In this document: one piece after another, positions 8,459 through 17,546 of the stretch
How positions within the stretch are numbered: position 1 is the stretch's first letter
How the letters are laid out: every line of letters begins with the position of its first letter
NCBI RefSeq assembly: GCF_025997915.1
Contig: NZ_AP026677.1
Span: 248,001 to 312,000 of the forward strand
DNA: 64,000 nt
From: Aquiluna sp. KACHI24
Lineage (GTDB): Bacteria; Actinomycetota; Actinomycetes; Actinomycetales; Microbacteriaceae
Direction of reading: 5' to 3'
Position numbers and translations under genes: made by a program
The notes under the pieces: model-generated
What the model saw: only the letters and a program-made list of their open reading frames with translations
Told to the model about the DNA's origin: nothing
The model's database searches: none

Positions 8459-9678
8459 GCGAGAAAGACGCACGTTTTTCGCAGGCGATGAAGGAGATTC
8501 TCGCCGGAGGGTTCACTAGAACCATCCTCGCGGTTTTGCTTGGTTTCTTGGTTGGTGCGGTCTTCATGATCGGTTCCAACAAAGAGTTCCTCGAGTCGCT
8601 GGGTTACTTTTTCTCGCGCCCGGGCGATGCTTTTGCCGCCGCCTGGAATGTGGTGTCTGCCGGTTATGGCGCTCTGTTCAAAGGAGCCATCTATAACGCA
8701 GACGCCGACACCTTAGAAAAGGCTCTTCGCCCACTGACTGAGACCTTGCGCCTGGGAGCCCCACTGATTGCGGCAGGTCTGGGAATCGGTCTGGCTTTTA
8801 GGGTCGGCCTCTTCAACATCGGTGGCACCGGACAGCTGATTTTTGGCATGATCTTTGCGACCTTTGTGGCAACCCGCATGGATCTGCCGTTTTTGATCCA
8901 CATGATCGTCGCGATGATTGCCGGTGTATTCGGGGCGAGCCTGATGGGTGCTCTGGTTGGTTACCTAAAGGCCAGAACCGGAGCGCACGAGGTAATCCTC
9001 ACGATCATGCTCAACTATGTTGCGCTTTCGGTCTTTACCTTTTTGATGCGCGATCCACTGCTACTGCAGGCCGAGGATTCCGCCGGAAACCCAAAGGCTG
9101 ATCCACCTGCCGCAACCGCAATGCTGCCCAAGCTTCTGGGTGATGAGTATGCCCTGCACTGGGGTCTAGTAATCGCCCTTATTTCAGTGGTCGTCTACTG
9201 GTGGTTGATGGAGCGCTCCACCGTTGGTTTCCGTCTGCGCATGGTTGGTTTCAACCCAGATGCTGCTAAGACTGCGGGTATCAGCGTTGATCGAACTTAC
9301 ATCTTGGCGATGGGTCTGTCCGCTTCTTTCGTGGGAGTAGCCGCTGGCAACCAGGCACTGGGTGTGAACATTGGTATGACCCCTTCCTCCCACGCCAACA
9401 TTGGTTTCGATGCCATCACGGTTGCGCTCTTGGGCGGATCATCTGCTCCGGGTGTATTGCTTGCCGGTTTGCTCTTCGGTGCCTTCAAGGCGGGCGCACC
9501 ATCGATGCAGGTGATTGGGGTATCTCCTGAGGTGCTCGGCATCGTGCAGGGAGCAATCGTTTTGTTCATCGCCGCACCACCTTTGATTCGCGCCATGTTC
9601 AGGCTGCCTAAACCACAAACCACGAATGCGCTCGGTGCCATCACCGCCAAGTGGTTCAAGAGAGGAGGTGCCAAGTGA
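8455..9678 (+). CDS. Nucleoside ABC transporter permease 1
   Basis: Integral membrane permease, 407 residues with about ten hydrophobic segments, in the branched-chain amino acid/ribose-type permease fold (YufP/NupP-like). Conserved motifs include FRVGLFNIGGTGQL and a cytoplasmic loop GAHEVILTIMLNY that would contact the ATPase. Starts with ATG overlapping the ATPase stop (ATGA) and ends overlapping the next permease by 4 nt, so all three are translationally linked. Confidence 0.92.
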   Translation: MSEKDARFSQAMKEILAGGFTRTILAVLLGFLVGAVFMIGSNKEFLESLGYFFSRPGDAFAAAWNVVSAGYGALFKGAIYNADADTLEKALRPLTETLRLGAPLIAAGLGIGLAFRVGLFNIGGTGQLIFGMIFATFVATRMDLPFLIHMIVAMIAGVFGASLMGALVGYLKARTGAHEVILTIMLNYVALSVFTFLMRDPLLLQAEDSAGNPKADPPAATAMLPKLLGDEYALHWGLVIALISVVVYWWLMERSTVGFRLRMVGFNPDAAKTAGISVDRTYILAMGLSASFVGVAAGNQALGVNIGMTPSSHANIGFDAITVALLGGSSAPGVLLAGLLFGAFKAGAPSMQVIGVSPEVLGIVQGAIVLFIAAPPLIRAMFRLPKPQTTNALGAITAKWFKRGGAK

Positions 9679-10922
9679 ATCTAGCCAAGGAAGAAAAGGT
9701 CGGTTACAAGGCACCATCCGTGATGGGAGCCCTCGGGCTTCTAGTGCTCTACTTCTTCGGCATTGCCGGCAGGCCAGGTGAGGTGGCATTTGAACTGTCC
9801 CGTCGTCAGGATGCAGTGCAGCTTCCAAGCATCAATGTCGATGCCATGCTGCTTGGAACCGTATCGGGTGCGCTAATGCTGTTACTCTCCGGGCTGTCAA
9901 TCTTCTACTCGGTCCGTAATCACAAGACACCGATTTGGGTATCGATTGTCTTTGGATTTATCGGCGTGGTTGCGCTCTTGGGTTGGCTTGCCACCGGCAA
10001 CGCGGTTCCCGTCGCATTTATCGCTGGCACCGCGCTGGTTTTGGCTGTGCCAATCATCCTGGGTGCGATGGCCGGTGTCATGAGCGAGCGAGTTGGAATC
10101 ACGAACATCGCCATCGAAGGGCAGCTGCTCACCGGTGCCTTCATGGCCGCTGTGGTGAGCACCATCACCAAGAGCTACACCCTAGGTATCATCGCAGCGA
10201 TGGTTGCCGCGGCGTTGCTATCGATGGTGCTGGCGGTATTCGCGATCAAGTACCTCGCTCAGCAGATCATCGTTGGCGTTGTGCTGAATGTGTTGGTCAT
10301 CGGTATCACCAACTTCTTGTACCAACAGTGGCTCACTGAAGACAGCGAGAACGTGAACTTCCCAGGAACTCTGGACATCATCAAGATTCCATTGCTCAGC
10401 GATGTTCCAGTGCTAGGACCAGTGTTGTTTGAGAACCGACTTACGGTTTACGTAGCGCTACTGATTGTTCCGCTTCTGTGGTTTGTCATGTTCAAAACCA
10501 AGCTCGGTTTGCGTGCCCGTGCCGTAGGCGAGCACCCGCTGGCTGCCGACACCGTTGGTGTGAACGTAGGCAGGACTCGCTTCTGGTGGGTCACCCTCGG
10601 TGGCGCGATTGCTGGATTCGGAGGTGCAGCGCTCACGATCGGTGGCGGCGGTGCTTTTGGTCGAGAGATGTCTGGAGGCGTTGGCTTTATCGCACTTGCG
10701 GTAATGATCCTGGGCCGCTGGCACCCGATTTACGCATCGCTCGCAGCGCTGCTGTTCGGCTTCTCGATTATCCTGCGTGTTTGGGCCAACCAGGTTAGCC
10801 CTGGTATTCCATCTGATTTCATCACGATGGTTCCTTATGTAGTGACCATCATCGCTGTGGTTGGTTTCGTAGGTCGCTCTAGACCTCCGAAGGCGCTGGC
10901 TCAGCCATACACCAAGGGTTAG
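9675..10922 (+). CDS. Nucleoside ABC transporter permease 2
   Basis: Second permease of the transporter, 415 residues (YufQ/NupQ-like), with many transmembrane helices. The motif RVGITNIAIEGQLLTGAF matches the family loop that parallels the one in permease 1. I place the start at GTG 9675, which forms a GTGA overlap with the previous stop and has AGAGGAGG at 9661-9668; the upstream in-frame codon at 9651 would overlap by 28 nt. Ends 2 nt before cdd. Confidence 0.92.
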   Translation: MNLAKEEKVGYKAPSVMGALGLLVLYFFGIAGRPGEVAFELSRRQDAVQLPSINVDAMLLGTVSGALMLLLSGLSIFYSVRNHKTPIWVSIVFGFIGVVALLGWLATGNAVPVAFIAGTALVLAVPIILGAMAGVMSERVGITNIAIEGQLLTGAFMAAVVSTITKSYTLGIIAAMVAAALLSMVLAVFAIKYLAQQIIVGVVLNVLVIGITNFLYQQWLTEDSENVNFPGTLDIIKIPLLSDVPVLGPVLFENRLTVYVALLIVPLLWFVMFKTKLGLRARAVGEHPLAADTVGVNVGRTRFWWVTLGGAIAGFGGAALTIGGGGAFGREMSGGVGFIALAVMILGRWHPIYASLAALLFGFSIILRVWANQVSPGIPSDFITMVPYVVTIIAVVGFVGRSRPPKALAQPYTKG

Positions 10923-10924
10923 TA

Positions 10925-11320
10925 ATGGACATCAACTGGGCCGAGCTAAAGGCTGCGGCAATCAAGGCACTGGATTCTTCCTACGCTCCGTATTCGGGGT
11001 TCCCGGTTGGGGCAGCAGCCTTGACCGAGGATGGCCGCTTGATTACCGGCGCAAACATTGAAAATGCATCCTACGGACTGGGGCTATGTGCCGAGTGTTC
11101 TTTGGTTAGCGAGCTGTTTAGAACCGGAGGCGGTAAGTTGGTGGCCTTTGCGTGTGTCGACAAGCACGGTAACGAGCTCATGCCCTGCGGTCGCTGTCGT
11201 CAGCTGCTGTATGAGCACCACGCACCGGGGATGCTTTTGAACACGGTCTCTGGAATCAAGACCATCTACGAGGTACTGCCCGATGCCTTTGGGCCAGAAG
11301 ATCTATTGGAGCGCAAGTGA
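10925..11320 (+). CDS. cdd: Cytidine deaminase
   Basis: Zinc enzyme converting cytidine and deoxycytidine to uridine and deoxyuridine; 131 residues. The catalytic zinc motifs are CAECS (Cys and proton-shuttling Glu, about residue 56) and PCGRCRQ (about residue 89), and the N-terminal SYAPYSGFPVGAA is typical. ATG start; overlaps deoA by 4 nt (GTGA). Its place between a nucleoside importer and a nucleoside phosphorylase shows a catabolic or salvage role. Confidence 0.95.
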   Translation: MDINWAELKAAAIKALDSSYAPYSGFPVGAAALTEDGRLITGANIENASYGLGLCAECSLVSELFRTGGGKLVAFACVDKHGNELMPCGRCRQLLYEHHAPGMLLNTVSGIKTIYEVLPDAFGPEDLLERK

Positions 11321-12588
11321 GTTTTAGTGCCGTTGAACTGATCATCAAAAAGCGAGAGCGCGGTGAGCTCACAACCGATGAGATTCGCTGGTTGGTAGCC
11401 GGATACACCCAGGGCTCAGTCGCCGACGAGCAGATGAGTGCCATGGCCATGGCAATCTTGCTAAACGGCATGAACCGTCGCGAGATTAGGGATCTGACTC
11501 TTGCAATGATCGATTCGGGGGAGCGGCTCGATTTCCAGGGATTACAGGCACCTACCGCAGATAAGCATTCAACCGGTGGTGTTGGTGACAAGATCACCTT
11601 GCCACTGGCTCCTTTGGTTGCCTCTTACGGGGTTGCCGTGCCACAGCTGAGCGGTCGCGGTCTCGGTCACACCGGTGGCACCTTGGACAAGCTCGAGGCA
11701 ATCCCTGGTTGGCAGGCGAGTCTTTCAAACACCGAGCTTTACTCTCAGCTGGCAGAGGTCGGAGCGGTTATCTGTGCAGCTGGTTCTGGTCTAGCGCCAG
11801 CTGATCGCAAACTCTATGCACTTCGCGATGTCACCGGCACTGTTGAGGCAATTCCATTGATCGCCTCATCCATCATGTCCAAGAAGATTGCCGAGGGAAC
11901 CTCGGCTCTGGTGCTGGATGTGAAGGTTGGGTCCGGCGCATTCATGAAGACCTTGGATCGTGCCACTGAATTGGCACAGACTCTGGTTCAGCTTGGTCAA
12001 GATGCTGGAGTAAAGACCTCGGCGCTTCTTACCGACATGTCCACCCCGCTTGGTCGCAAGATCGGTAATGCCCTTGAGGTTGAGGAATCAATTGAGGTGC
12101 TGCAGGGTGGCGGACCCTCAGATGTTGTCGACATCACAGTCGAACTTGCTGCGGAGATGTTGCGCTTGGTTGGCATTGATGCAGACCCAAGGGAGAACCT
12201 GCAAAATGGCAAGGCTTACGACAAGTGGCGTCAGATGATTGCCGCGCAAGGCGGTAATCCTGATGCCGAGCTACCGAAGGCAAAGCACTCCACTCAAATC
12301 TTGGCTCCAAGCTCTGGAGTGCTTACCAAGCTCGACGCCCTTGATGTTGGCGTTGCATCCTGGCGCCTCGGTGCGGGACGCGAGCGTAAAGAAGATGCCG
12401 TGCAGTTTGGTGCCGGCATCGAACTTCACGCTCAGCTAGGAGATCGAGTTGAGGCCGGTCAAGTATTGATGACTCTGTTCACCGATACCGAGGAGAAGTT
12501 CCCAAGAGCTATCGAGTTGGCTGAGCAGAGCTTTGAAATTGGTGAGCAGGCAGTAAGCCGTAAGCTCATCTTGAATCGAATCAGTTAG
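11317..12588 (+). CDS. deoA: Thymidine (pyrimidine-nucleoside) phosphorylase
   Basis: Phosphorolyses thymidine or deoxyuridine to base and deoxyribose 1-phosphate; 423 residues. The glycosyltransferase family 3 phosphate-binding segment KHSTGGVGDKITL (about residue 81) and SGRGLGHTGGTLDKLE (about residue 110) are intact, and the C-terminal pyrimidine nucleoside phosphorylase domain with RKEDAVQFGAG is present. GTG start overlapping the cdd stop. Confidence 0.95.
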   Translation: MSFSAVELIIKKRERGELTTDEIRWLVAGYTQGSVADEQMSAMAMAILLNGMNRREIRDLTLAMIDSGERLDFQGLQAPTADKHSTGGVGDKITLPLAPLVASYGVAVPQLSGRGLGHTGGTLDKLEAIPGWQASLSNTELYSQLAEVGAVICAAGSGLAPADRKLYALRDVTGTVEAIPLIASSIMSKKIAEGTSALVLDVKVGSGAFMKTLDRATELAQTLVQLGQDAGVKTSALLTDMSTPLGRKIGNALEVEESIEVLQGGGPSDVVDITVELAAEMLRLVGIDADPRENLQNGKAYDKWRQMIAAQGGNPDAELPKAKHSTQILAPSSGVLTKLDALDVGVASWRLGAGRERKEDAVQFGAGIELHAQLGDRVEAGQVLMTLFTDTEEKFPRAIELAEQSFEIGEQAVSRKLILNRIS

Positions 12589-12596
12589 GACAAGCA

Positions 12597-13682
12597 TTGG
12601 ACATCAAGTCACTTCCAAAGATCTCGCTGCATGACCACCTAGACGGTGGCTTGCGTCCAAGCACAATCGTTGAGCTTGCTGCAGAGGTTGGGCACCAGCT
12701 GCCGACTACTGACCCGGTCGAGCTCGGCAACTGGTTTTCCGAGAGCGCTAACTCCGGTTCGCTGGTTCGTTACCTGGAGACCTTTGATCACACCGTTGCG
12801 GTAATGCAGACCCGCGAGGGGCTAGAGCGAGTCGCTTACGAGGCCGTTCTCGACCTAGCTGAGCACAACGTAATTTACGGTGAGCTGCGCTGGGCTCCAG
12901 AGCAGCACCTAGCAAAGGGTTTGTCACTCGATGAGACCGTTGAGGCTGTTCAAGATGGTCTTGAGCGTGGCATGGAAGAGGTAGAGGCCAGAGGGGGATT
13001 CATTCGCACCGGGCAGCTCGTCACCGCTATGCGTCACGCTGACCGTGGTCTAGAAATCGCTGAGCTAGCGGTTCGTCACCGCAACAATGGTGTGGTCGGG
13101 TTTGACATCGCAGGTGCCGAGAAGGGCTTTATGCCGGCTCGCCACAAGATTGCATTCGACTACCTCGCAAGTGAGCTTTTCCCAGTCACCGTTCACGCCG
13201 GTGAGGCAGACGGTGTTGAGTCAATCAAAGACGCCATCATCTCCGGTCGAGCACTTCGTCTCGGTCACGGTGTTCGCCTTGTCGAAGACATCATGTTTTC
13301 AAGAACTGAGGGTGACACCGATTTGGTAGTTCTAGGTCCAGTAGCTCAGTGGGTTCACGATCGTGAGATTGCTCTCGAGACTTCACCATCTTCAAACCTG
13401 CAGACCGGTGCCTTTGAGATGTTGGGTGACACAATGGCCGATCACCCATTCGACATTTTGTATGAGCTTGGCTTCAGGGTCACGGTGAACACCGACAACC
13501 GTTTGATGAGTGGCACTAACCTCACCAAGGAGCTAGAGATTTTGGTCGACACCTTCGGCTACAGCCTGGCTGATCTGGAGCAGTTCCAGCTCAACGCCGC
13601 CGCTGCAGCCTTCCAGGGCCTTCCCGAGCGTGAAGAGTTGATGGACATGATTGAGATTGGTTTTGCCAGTGCCGCTAGCTAG
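12597..13682 (+). CDS. add: Adenosine deaminase
   Basis: Zinc-dependent deaminase of adenosine and deoxyadenosine to inosine; 361 residues, about the family length. Metal ligands are seen in HDHLDGG (about residue 12), VHAGEADG (His plus catalytic Glu, about residue 200) and NTDNRLMSG (Asp pair, about residue 300), with HGVRL between. TTG start at 12597 with AGGA upstream, 8 nt after deoA. Third catabolic gene of the operon. Confidence 0.94.
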   Translation: MDIKSLPKISLHDHLDGGLRPSTIVELAAEVGHQLPTTDPVELGNWFSESANSGSLVRYLETFDHTVAVMQTREGLERVAYEAVLDLAEHNVIYGELRWAPEQHLAKGLSLDETVEAVQDGLERGMEEVEARGGFIRTGQLVTAMRHADRGLEIAELAVRHRNNGVVGFDIAGAEKGFMPARHKIAFDYLASELFPVTVHAGEADGVESIKDAIISGRALRLGHGVRLVEDIMFSRTEGDTDLVVLGPVAQWVHDREIALETSPSSNLQTGAFEMLGDTMADHPFDILYELGFRVTVNTDNRLMSGTNLTKELEILVDTFGYSLADLEQFQLNAAAAAFQGLPEREELMDMIEIGFASAAS

Positions 13683-14103
13683 CGCATTTGGACCCAATTC
13701 AATCTCAATCAATTATTCGGCCGAGAGCTTTGAGGCAGCGGTTTCGCTGGCCGTGGAGCTTTTGGTTCAGGATGGAAAAGCGCTGCCTGGTTATACCTTC
13801 GAGGTCCTAGAGAATCTGAATCAGCTCGGCCCCTACTTTGTGGTCGCTCCCGGTATTGCAATCGCTCATGCCAAGCCATCGGCTTCGGTGATTGAGACCG
13901 GCCTGGCGCTGGCAGTTTTTTCCCAAGGCGTGCAATCTGGCTCGACCAATGACCCGGTAACGCTTCTGTTTGCCCTTGCTGCCGCGGACGCAAATTCTCA
14001 CCTAGAACTACTGTCTGAATTTGCAGCCTGGATTTCTACTCCTGGAATTGTGAATTCGTTGCAAAATGCTTCCGCTGAGAGCGTTATTCGGAGACTTCTC
14101 TAA
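13669..14103 (+). CDS. PTS EIIA protein (fructose/mannitol/ascorbate IIA type)
   Basis: About 144 residues of a PTS_EIIA type-2 domain. The phosphoryl-accepting histidine is in GIAIAHAKPS (about residue 65) in the family position. The start is uncertain: GTG 13669 (14-nt overlap with add) or TTG 13651 in the same frame; neither has a clear Shine-Dalgarno. It follows the nucleoside salvage genes and precedes a lone IIB gene, but no IIC membrane subunit is encoded in the window, so its sugar cannot be assigned from context. It may work with a IIC elsewhere or act in regulation. Confidence 0.82.
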   Translation: MPLASAFGPNSISINYSAESFEAAVSLAVELLVQDGKALPGYTFEVLENLNQLGPYFVVAPGIAIAHAKPSASVIETGLALAVFSQGVQSGSTNDPVTLLFALAAADANSHLELLSEFAAWISTPGIVNSLQNASAESVIRRLL

Positions 14104-14114
14104 GGACCGCAGGT

Positions 14115-14120
14115 TACATT
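14115..14120 (+). promoter_or_regulatory. -10-like hexamer TACATT for leaderless PTS IIB gene
   Basis: TACATT is 6 nt before the ATG and there is no Shine-Dalgarno at the usual spacing. It suggests that the IIB gene can be transcribed separately from the IIA gene. Inference. Confidence 0.4.
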
Positions 14121-14126
14121 CGTTTC

Positions 14127-14399
14127 ATGAAGATTTATGCAGTCTGCGGCGCGGGCATCGGAACTAGTGTCTTGCTCAAGTCAAATGCCGATCGAGTGCT
14201 GCTAGAGCTCGGAATTGAAGCTGAGGTTCAGGCGGTGTCCATCGAGCAGGCGTTGGAGGCGGAATCTCCAGCCCAAATCGTCTTGGCCACCGAGGAGTTA
14301 GTTTCCAAACTGAAGGGCATCCGCTCTGAGGTAATACCGGTGAAAAACATCTTTGATTTGGCAGAGCTCACAAGCAAGTTGGAGCTCTCGCTCGGGTAA
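14127..14399 (+). CDS. PTS EIIB protein (ascorbate/lactose-type IIB)
   Basis: 90-residue phosphocarrier. The N-terminal CGAGIGTSVLLK contains the phosphocysteine (Cys7) followed by the P-loop-like glycine-rich turn of the IIB ascorbate/galactitol/cellobiose superfamily. The length matches a free-standing IIB. It pairs with the IIA gene 23 nt upstream; the absence of a IIC gene is the odd point. Confidence 0.82.
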   Translation: MKIYAVCGAGIGTSVLLKSNADRVLLELGIEAEVQAVSIEQALEAESPAQIVLATEELVSKLKGIRSEVIPVKNIFDLAELTSKLELSLG

Positions 14400-14402
14400 T
14401 CT
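14397..14402 (+). promoter_or_regulatory. -10-like hexamer TAATCT for leaderless PPOX-family gene
   Basis: TAATCT overlaps the IIB stop codon and lies 7 nt before the ATG at 14410, with no Shine-Dalgarno. Matches the leaderless pattern of the window. Inference. Confidence 0.4.
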
Positions 14403-14409
14403 GTGGGCT

Positions 14410-15087
14410 ATGGCCACACCTGGAAGCACTGAGCGGACGACCCTAAAGCGCATCGCTCACAAAGCATCTTTTTCTCAGCAGGATCTATATCGCATCCTGG
14501 ATTCAAATCTGGTTGCCCATGTCGGCATCATCTTTGACGATGCCCCACTCGTGATTCCAATGACCTATGGTCGGGTTGGAAACACGCTGTTTCTGCATGG
14601 TTCTTCGGGGTCACGGTTGATGCGTGCCCTGGCGCAAAACCCCAAAGTGTGTATTTCAATCACCAAGCTCAACGCCTTGAAGGTCGCCCGCAGCACCTTC
14701 AACTCGGGAATGAACTACGACGCCGCCGTGATTTTCGGTGAGGCGAAACTGGTCGAGGATGACAAGAAGGCCTGGGCACTAGATGCCATCAGTGATGCCA
14801 TTTTGCCAGGCCGCATGGAAGAGGTTCGGCCGAGCACGAAAAAGGAAGCTGCAGCGACTTTGATCATCGAGGTTGAACTAGATGAGACCTCGGTGAAGAT
14901 CTCTAACGGAGTTGTTGAAGACGAGCCGGAGGATTTGGGCACCGGAGTCTGGGCCGGTTTAGTTCCATTGAGGACTGTGGTTGGAGAGCCAACCCCGGCG
15001 GATGAAGAAACTGCGGCCCTTGAGGTGCCTCAGAGCGTGAAGCGCTTTATTTCAGACTATCCAGATAATCGCTTGCGAAAGCCCTAA
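14410..15087 (+). CDS. Pyridoxamine 5'-phosphate oxidase-family FMN-binding protein
   Basis: 225-residue protein of the split-barrel flavin-binding superfamily (Pyridox_ox_2 type). N-terminal ISDP-like region is followed by VIPMTYGRVGNTLFLHGSSG, the usual flavin-binding strands, and then VCISITKLNALKVARS. Substrate is not predictable; relatives bind FMN or F420 and are often annotated as nitroimidazole-resistance or flavin-nucleotide-binding proteins. I chose ATG 14410, just after the IIB stop. Its 3' end overlaps the convergent mutase gene by 41 nt. Confidence 0.8.
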   Translation: MATPGSTERTTLKRIAHKASFSQQDLYRILDSNLVAHVGIIFDDAPLVIPMTYGRVGNTLFLHGSSGSRLMRALAQNPKVCISITKLNALKVARSTFNSGMNYDAAVIFGEAKLVEDDKKAWALDAISDAILPGRMEEVRPSTKKEAAATLIIEVELDETSVKISNGVVEDEPEDLGTGVWAGLVPLRTVVGEPTPADEETAALEVPQSVKRFISDYPDNRLRKP

Positions 15088-16672
15088 GACTGGCCAGTCC
15101 GGCGGCTGCGCTCTGATCGGAATCTCCCAGGTGCTGCAGGTAGCACTTGAGCTTAGGCTCGGTGCCACTTGGTCTGATGATCATCCTCAGCTTCTGATTT
15201 GAAATGATCACACCGTCGGTCTTTTGAAGCTTTAGCCCTAGCGCTAGATCTTCAAACTCGACCGAGCTTCCTAAGACCTCAGTCAACGGGTTTTCTCTGA
15301 CCCCACGCATGATCTTGGAGATAACACTGAGATCAGTAACACGAATTGATATCTGACCGGTTTTGAGGTAGCCATAGCGTTCATAGAGCTTTGCAAGGTG
15401 GTCCAGTAATGACAACCCTTGGTCTTTCAATCGTCTTGCGACATCAACCATCACCACCGCGGCGGTGATTCCGTCTTTATCCGGAGTATGGGATGGGTCA
15501 ACGCAGTAGCCCAGAGCTTCTTCGTAGCCATAACCCAGGTTTGGCACCTTTGAAATCCACTTGAAGCCAGTCAGGGTTTGTTCGTATCTAACCCCGTAGT
15601 GGCTGGCAAGGCCAGCGAGGCTTGCGGAAACGATCGAGTTTGCAATTACATTTGCTCGACCTGACTGAACAAGCTCCTCGGCCAGGATGAGCCCAACTTC
15701 ATCACCGGTAAGCATGCGATATCCATCGCCAGATTTGACTCCTACCGCTAAACGATCGGCATCTGGGTCATTGGCAATAATCAAGTCCGAGCCATGTTGC
15801 TTGGCCGTCTCAAGAGCCAGATCCATAGCCCCTGGTTCTTCTGGGTTTGGGAAGCTAACTGTTGGGAAAGTGCCATCTGGTTCTTGCTGCTCAGCCACAG
15901 AAACCCAGTTCAGCCCCATCTCATCAAAGATGGGTTTGATGACTCGGTAGCCAACACCGTGCATGGCTGTATAGGTGAGGGTCAGCTCTGCAGCTGCCGC
16001 GTGAAGCGAGAGCTGCTTGGCACGTGCGATGTACTCATCGATTTCCGCCTGACCCAATAGCCCTACGTCTTCAGACATCGGGATTTCCTCGAACCGAAGT
16101 GTGTCAGCAATCTCGGTGATGTGTGCTGCGATTTCAGCATCCTGAGGCGGCACTAACTGGGATCCAAATAGCGGGCCACCCAGGTAAACCTTGTAACCGT
16201 TATCCCTAGGGGGGTTGTGGCTTGCAGTCACAACAATCGTGGCACTGGCACCCAGTTTGGCTCCCGTGAAACAGGCAACCGGCGTGGGGACCTTCGAGTC
16301 AAACAGCCTGGCCCTAATGCCCTGAGCGGCGAAGATCCGAGCCGAGTCTTTGGCAAAGACATCTGAGTTGATTCGGCCGTCGTATCCGATTACAACGCTC
16401 AGCTCACCGTGCGGGTCTTGGAACTGCGACTTATTGGCCAAAAGGAACCTGGCTATCGCAAGCGCAGCTTGAGCGACCACCACCCGATTCATACGGTTGG
16501 GACCAGCGCCAAGCTCACCGCGAAGTCCCGCAGTTCCAAACTCCAAGCGCGTTGCAAATCTTGACTCGAGGGCAGAAGCATCATTGCCCTCAATTAGTGC
16601 CTTGAGTTCAGCTCTGGTTTGTGGATCTGGGTCCTGGCTAAGCCAGGCTTTAGCAGCCTCTAGATAGTTCAT
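15047..16672 (-). CDS. pmmB: Phospho-sugar mutase (phosphoglucomutase/phosphopentomutase type)
   Basis: 541-residue alpha-D-phosphohexomutase family enzyme, close in type to Rv3308 PmmB. The phosphoserine loop is TASHNPPRDNGYKVYLGG (about residue 140), the metal loop is NDPDADRLAVGV (about residue 300), and the phosphate-binding loop is RPSGTEPKLKCY near the C-terminus. Being translationally coupled to purine nucleoside phosphorylase (TAATG overlap), it plausibly isomerises ribose or deoxyribose 1-phosphate to the 5-phosphate; that substrate is inferred from context, and glucose 1-phosphate is the alternative. Confidence 0.85.
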   Translation of the reverse strand: MNYLEAAKAWLSQDPDPQTRAELKALIEGNDASALESRFATRLEFGTAGLRGELGAGPNRMNRVVVAQAALAIARFLLANKSQFQDPHGELSVVIGYDGRINSDVFAKDSARIFAAQGIRARLFDSKVPTPVACFTGAKLGASATIVVTASHNPPRDNGYKVYLGGPLFGSQLVPPQDAEIAAHITEIADTLRFEEIPMSEDVGLLGQAEIDEYIARAKQLSLHAAAAELTLTYTAMHGVGYRVIKPIFDEMGLNWVSVAEQQEPDGTFPTVSFPNPEEPGAMDLALETAKQHGSDLIIANDPDADRLAVGVKSGDGYRMLTGDEVGLILAEELVQSGRANVIANSIVSASLAGLASHYGVRYEQTLTGFKWISKVPNLGYGYEEALGYCVDPSHTPDKDGITAAVVMVDVARRLKDQGLSLLDHLAKLYERYGYLKTGQISIRVTDLSVISKIMRGVRENPLTEVLGSSVEFEDLALGLKLQKTDGVIISNQKLRMIIRPSGTEPKLKCYLQHLGDSDQSAAAGLASLRAFASDYLDSLK

Positions 16673-17493
16673 TAGAGTTTTGCGACGATCTTCGAAAGCA
16701 GCTCTGAGATTCGACCTTCGGCATCTTTGCCGGCTTGGATCACCTCTTCGTGTGACAGTGGGGTGGTCTGGATTCCAGCTGCCAAATTGGTTATCAGCGA
16801 CATACCAAGAATCTCCATGCCAGCTTCACGAGCGGCAATTGCTTCTAGTGCTGTCGACATGCCAACGATGTGGCCACCCATTATCTTGGCCATCTGCACC
16901 TCGGCAGGCGTCTCATAATGAGGTCCGCGGAATTGGACATAAACACCCTCATCCAACTTTGGATCGACTTCGCGAGCCAGCGCGCGAAGTCGCTTGGAGT
17001 AGAGATCTGTCAGGTCGATGAACGTTGCGCCCTCAAGCGGTGAGTTGGCGGTGAGGTTGATGTGGTCAGAGATTAGAACGGCTGCTCCACCTGCCCACTC
17101 TGGCTTTATGCCCCCCGCACCGTTGGTCAAGATCATGACCTTTGCACCGGTTGCCGCCGCGGTGCGGACAGAGTGAACCACTGCACGCACGCCGTGGTTT
17201 TCGTAGTAGTGGGTTCGAGCTCCGATGACCAGGGCCATCTTGCCGCTGGGGAGCTTCACCGAGCGCAGCGTTCCAACGTGGCCGTGAACCGCTGGTTTTG
17301 AAAATCCAATGATCTCAGTGGCAGGAATGACGCTGACTGTTTCACCAATTAGGTCGGCAGCTTTTGCCCAACCAGAACCTAGGGTCAGAGCAATGTCGTG
17401 TTTTTCGATGCCTGAGATTTCAGCGATTTGCTGGGCTGCCTGCTTGGCGATTTCAAAGGGATTAGCTTGCGCGTCATTGAGCGGATTTACCAT
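16672..17493 (-). CDS. deoD: Purine-nucleoside phosphorylase
   Basis: 273-residue PNP of the trimeric PNP/MTAP class (inosine/guanosine type). Phosphate- and nucleoside-binding segments LTLGSGWAKAADL, GRTHYYE-like GARTHYYENHG, LTNGAGGI and the MSTALEAIAAREAGM region are visible. It converts inosine (from Add) and guanosine to base and ribose 1-phosphate. ATG 17493 was chosen because a TAGACT hexamer lies 7 nt upstream; a longer frame to 17526 would overlap the divergent lpdA promoter region. Confidence 0.92.
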   Translation of the reverse strand: MVNPLNDAQANPFEIAKQAAQQIAEISGIEKHDIALTLGSGWAKAADLIGETVSVIPATEIIGFSKPAVHGHVGTLRSVKLPSGKMALVIGARTHYYENHGVRAVVHSVRTAAATGAKVMILTNGAGGIKPEWAGGAAVLISDHINLTANSPLEGATFIDLTDLYSKRLRALAREVDPKLDEGVYVQFRGPHYETPAEVQMAKIMGGHIVGMSTALEAIAAREAGMEILGMSLITNLAAGIQTTPLSHEEVIQAGKDAEGRISELLSKIVAKL

Positions 17494-17500
17494 GAAAATC

Positions 17501-17506
17501 AGTCTA
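17501..17506 (-). promoter_or_regulatory. -10-like hexamer TAGACT for leaderless deoD
   Basis: Minus-strand TAGACT ends 7 nt before the ATG of the purine nucleoside phosphorylase gene, and no Shine-Dalgarno is present. The divergent lpdA gene starts 53 nt away. Inference. Confidence 0.45.
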
Positions 17507-17546
17507 GCTAACCCAAGCGGTGCCACAACTACGCCAGAATGTCAGG

